This document shows positions 60,691 through 64,000 of a stretch of DNA of 64,000 nt, one piece after another. The DNA comes from Nageia nagi. Taxonomy: Eukaryota > Pinophyta. The translations under genes and the position numbers were made by a program. The DNA lies in the NCBI GenBank assembly GCA_050084985.1, contig JBITNC010000001.1:155310001-155374000 (forward strand). The letters run 5' to 3'. Every line of letters begins with the position of its first letter. Positions within the stretch are counted from its first letter, which is position 1. The notes under the pieces were generated by a model. That model was not told the origin of the DNA, did no database searches, and was given only the letters and a program-made list of their open reading frames with translations.

Positions 60691-61460
60691 AAATTGGACG
60701 ACTTCCTCCAAATTTTAATTTACTCCTCAAATTAAAATTAAATAATTTCCTTCTAAAATATTTTCTTTTTCTCCAATTTAATTTTAAAAAATTTGAAATT
60801 AATTTCTAAAATTAAAAATAACTCCAAATAAATTTTTCAAACCTAAAATTAAATTTCTCCAAGGGTGGACGAATTTGTCTCGGAGCCCCGAATTGAATAG
60901 CACATGCCAAAATATCCTCCTTGGCCCAACATCATGCCTTCTTCCACTGTGTCTCCTTGTTGCAAGCAAAAATGGTTGATGTCACCCTCCTAGGTCAACA
61001 GTGGGCCAAGTTTGATGGCCAAGATCCCAATGTTGCACTCCTAGAGTGCCAACGAACTAGCTTGATACAGATCTTTTTCGTGTTCTATCTTCGAAATTGC
61101 TCTTGAATCACCAAAATATATTCTTCTTTGTCAAAACTAGTCTTTCGGAGTATCCTAATTTCAAGATCTGTGGGTTATGGGCCCAAAATTTTTGTCACAA
61201 TGGCAAAATGTGACACCTCTAACCTCCATGTCTGCCCTCTTGAGCTCTAAAACTTCAAATCTTGGTGCAAATCCTCCAACGTATTACTCCTAATGATAGA
61301 ATTTCATAGATCCTAGGGTGTGATTACCTCTTCTAGGCCCAACGAATCTCTACAAAACTTCCAATCCTCCAAATTTGACATAAAAACCCTCAACGTCTCT
61401 CTCCAAAGGCCTAGATCTCGAAATCTAGGTGCAAAATTCTCTCTCTGATTGCCCCAAATG
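60691..61460. other. AT-rich stretch, then repeat-like sequence, without a gene
   Basis: 60700-60860 consists of poorly varied AAATTT/AATTTT motifs in both orientations. A near-palindrome CCTAGATCTCGAAATCTAGG lies near 61407-61426. It ends at the AAATG duplication of the next solo LTR. Confidence 0.5.
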
Positions 61461-62890
61461 TGTAATGTCCCCATTTTTGTGGTGTTTTCCCCATTTCACC
61501 TTTGATAAATGGGAACATTAGCTTAGGTGTGATTTTGTCTATTTTTGTAGGTCTTGGCCAAATAATGTAATTTCCACTTAGAGACTTAGTTAGAAGCTCT
61601 AATTATGGAACAAATGGCCCTTTTTATTTATTTATTGCATTTAGTTAAGTACCTAAAATGCCAATAATGATGTATTTATGGTACCAAGGCAATTATATTT
61701 GTAAATGCAATATTAGTCACCCTAAAAGAGGCATTGCATATTATTAGCCTTAATAGTTGTAATATTGGCATTTAATGTATCTCTAGTCATTAGTGCTTCC
61801 CTCTTCAAGGTAGAGCATCCCCCTAAGTGACTGCACCAACTACGAGGCATCTAGAGAGCACCCAAGCTTGGACATGGCATTCCAAGGAGTTATTTGGCAT
61901 TCCTAGGCATTGGAAGAACCCCACATTTGGACGTTGGGCATTTAGGGCCTAATTCACCCCCATGTTGGAGTTTTGGGCATCCCAAGGCCTCATGTCACCT
62001 CTCTTGGGTGTTGGACACCTGGCGCTGATCCCAAGGCACATCGACCTCACCACCACTTGGACGTTGCACTACTGGACCATTGGATGTGATCTCACCTATC
62101 CTGAGGCAGCATGTCTTGGACAATGATAACGTGAGCACACGGATCACATCTCCTCACCATTGAATCATCTCAATGCAAGATTAGAAGAGAGATTACATCG
62201 CCTATAATAGGAGGACTCCTGGACATTCCAAAGTATGTGATTATTGATTATAAACCCTTTTTATCAAATTGAGTGTGAGAACTCTATCTTCGTCACTTGT
62301 AGGGAAACCTCCATTTGAGGTCTTGAGGTCATAGGAGGCTAGCCTCAAGCTTACTCCAGCCATCTTGAGAGGAACACTGTTGGTTCCATCACAGAAGATG
62401 TGGGGAAGTCCTGAACTTTACCTTGTCATTGTTGCGATTGGTGAAGCCCTGGAGCTATCCAACATAACCCTATTGGAGGAAGTCTTGATACAAGCTCCTT
62501 AGGTCAAAATATATTTATGTAATTGTGCTTTAGCATTTTTCTTATCAATACAATTACATATTTCTGTCATTTTTGCTATAGCTGTCCTCTTATGCTAGAC
62601 ATTGGATTTGGAAGCATAACTACATTGTTAAATTACTATTTTCCCTTCCTGGTTGCAACGTTGGATCTGGAGTGCTATTTTAGAAGTTAAATATTTATTT
62701 GAGTTTCATTGTGCATGCATTGGGTTATTGGAAATATTTTTGCATGTTCGTAATTGTATTTGCTCAATTTGGCTAGACATTGGATATTTTGTGGTATTTT
62801 GAGCATCTCTAGGAGAATTTAGAGAAAAAAGGCAAATGTCCCTCTCCTAGGGCACATTTGAGCATGATCTCTTGGTTTGGGATCATCACA
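61461..62890 (+). mobile_element. Solo LTR (family TGTGAYRTCCC), plus orientation
   Basis: 1430 bp. Starts TGTAATGTCCC and ends GGGATCATCACA. AAATG flanks both sides (61456-61460 and 62891-62895), a perfect target duplication. It contains AGACATTGGAT and TTGGACGTTGGG blocks, the plus-strand form of the CCAACGTC repeats in its three minus-oriented relatives. Confidence 0.95.
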
Positions 62891-63150
62891 AAATGTGCCA
62901 TGAACTCAAGACTGGAAAATTGCAAATCTAGAAGCCTAGAATGCCTCCTCAACCTCAAGAACCCTCCAAGATGACTCTCATTACACTTAGTCAATCTTAC
63001 CCCTGGTCCAAGACGTCTAGGACTAGGCACGCCAATTTGGGTGGGTGCCCAAGCATAAACCAAAAATGGTGCGATTAGGCTTGTGGCACGCCTCCAAATG
63101 CAGGAAATCCTTGAAGTAATGAAAATGACTTGAAAAAATGCAATCTAAAA
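62891..63150. other. Spacer before the hairpin array
   Basis: No coding block. Confidence 0.4.
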
Positions 63151-63153
63151 CAG

Positions 63154-63857
63154 GGCGCACGTTTTAGGGGATGTGCTTTTGCTCCTTTACTCCACACAAG
63201 GCTCCAAATTTAGCTATCCAAATTGATTAACTGAGGCTGACCTTCCTTTTATAGCCTTCTCACGGCTGGACAGGTGTGACTTTGTGATTGGTGCAGGTGA
63301 AGATCAAATGCATATGGTCAAACTTGTCAACATTTGGATCCAACACTTAGCTATTTTTTACTCCTTGAAGTTGGGCACACCGTTTAGGGGACATGCAAAC
63401 GCATGTCTGTCAAAACATGCGCCTGAGCCGTTTTGGAACTTGCTCGAAAAAAGGACTAAGTATTTGAACCTCATTTTGCCTAGGCACACTGTTCAGAGGA
63501 CATACAAAAGCATGTCCCACAAAACTTGCGCCTAGCTCTTTTCCTTACAAACTTGATGACTTCAAAATATTCTAAGTATGGGACATCCACTTCCTTGGTC
63601 GCACCATTTTGGGGACATGCAAAAGCATGTCCCTCAAAACATGCGACTAGGGGAAAAACATGTTTTTTCTTCGAAAACTTGACCAGAATGACTTCCGAAT
63701 GAAAATGCAATGAAGGGGGTGTGAATTCTGCAGCATGAGGGACCTGAAAATGCAACTTTTACGGCCAAAAATGCAAGTCTGAATATTGAAAATGCAGCAT
63801 GAAGGAGGGTGCACGTTTTAGGGGATGTGAAAAAGCATGTCCCTCAAAACATGCACC
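63154..63857. repeat. Array of about 50-nt imperfect hairpins at about 110-bp spacing
   Basis: Four units pair with themselves, each with two 23-nt arms around a 4-nt loop: 63374-63423, 63483-63532, 63598-63647 and 63808-63857. A fifth has only the left arm (63154-63176, GCGCACGTTTTAGGGG). The consensus arms are GGCGCACGTTTTAGGGGACATGC and its complement around AAAA. Starts are spaced 220, 109, 115 and 210 bp, i.e. multiples of about 110. Degenerate relics sit near 63263 and 63705 where units are missing. Base-of-stem pairs change together between units (see findings). Function unknown; it may be part of a retroelement leader. Confidence 0.85.
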
Positions 63858-64000
63858 TAAGGTAAAATGCCAATTTCTTGACTGGATTTCATCATGAATG
63901 TGCAGATTTTGACATGTTTCCTCTAGCTGGACTAAGATGCATGCATTCCCTTAGACAAAATTTCTTCCATGCATTTATGTTCAATTTTACAAGGGTCCTC
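63858..64000. other. Window end, array flank
   Basis: Similar in composition to the spacers of the hairpin array. The array may continue beyond the window. Confidence 0.4.

Noticed and set aside
63154-63857. CRISPR array
   Set aside because: Regular spacing and palindromic repeats recall one, but the units are diverged, the spacers are similar to each other rather than unique, and the window is a plant nuclear genome.

Overview
This is a stretch of a large plant nuclear genome, most likely a gymnosperm (conifer type). It is AT-rich and almost entirely made of decayed, mutually nested retrotransposons. It has one recognisable host gene end with plant-type introns and shows no bacterial or organellar gene organisation. 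The conifer suggestion is an inference from the mix of old Ty3/gypsy, Ty1/copia and LINE copies, a Penelope-like reverse-transcriptase fragment, PPR and plant-mobile-domain pseudogenes, and a host gene whose upstream exons are not found within 11 kb.

Layout. 1-1350: end of a decayed LINE reverse transcriptase. 2545-2831: a long (TA)n array. 4130-14630: a three-level nest. A minus-strand plant-mobile-domain (PMD) pseudogene is split by a full-length plus-strand Ty3/gypsy element (4667-13376, target duplication CATGT). That element carries a 1.55-kb LTR element inside its gag (6089-7638) and a solo LTR of the same small family inside its 3' LTR (12392-12772, target duplication TTAAT). 15.7-16.7 kb: fragments of a minus-strand gypsy gag-pro region. 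18.8-20.2 kb and 24.9-25.8 kb: minus-strand PPR pseudogene pieces. 21.2-33.0 kb: a plus-strand Ty1/copia element whose 5' LTR appears split by about 5.8 kb. 34.3-50.1 kb: a plus-strand LINE (ORF1 zinc knuckle, endonuclease, RT, zf-RVT) split by a complete minus-strand copia element (35210-43878) and carrying a duplicated tail around a piece of the first copia family.

51.0-52.9 kb holds the most gene-like sequence: a MITE with about 9-bp target duplication, then four intact minus-strand exons of an organellar-type lysyl-tRNA synthetase. Upstream of these exons, 53.2-62.9 kb contains four solo LTRs sharing terminal sequences. Three are flanked by perfect 5-bp duplications and the fourth by a probably collapsed one. 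Between them are a Penelope-like RT fragment and an unidentified minus-strand coding remnant.

63.15-63.86 kb is the least explained piece: an array of about 50-nt hairpins at roughly 110-bp spacing, with paired (compensatory) changes at the stem base. It runs towards the window edge. No functional transposon, tRNA, rRNA or CRISPR array was found. All searches and age estimates would need tools that were not available.
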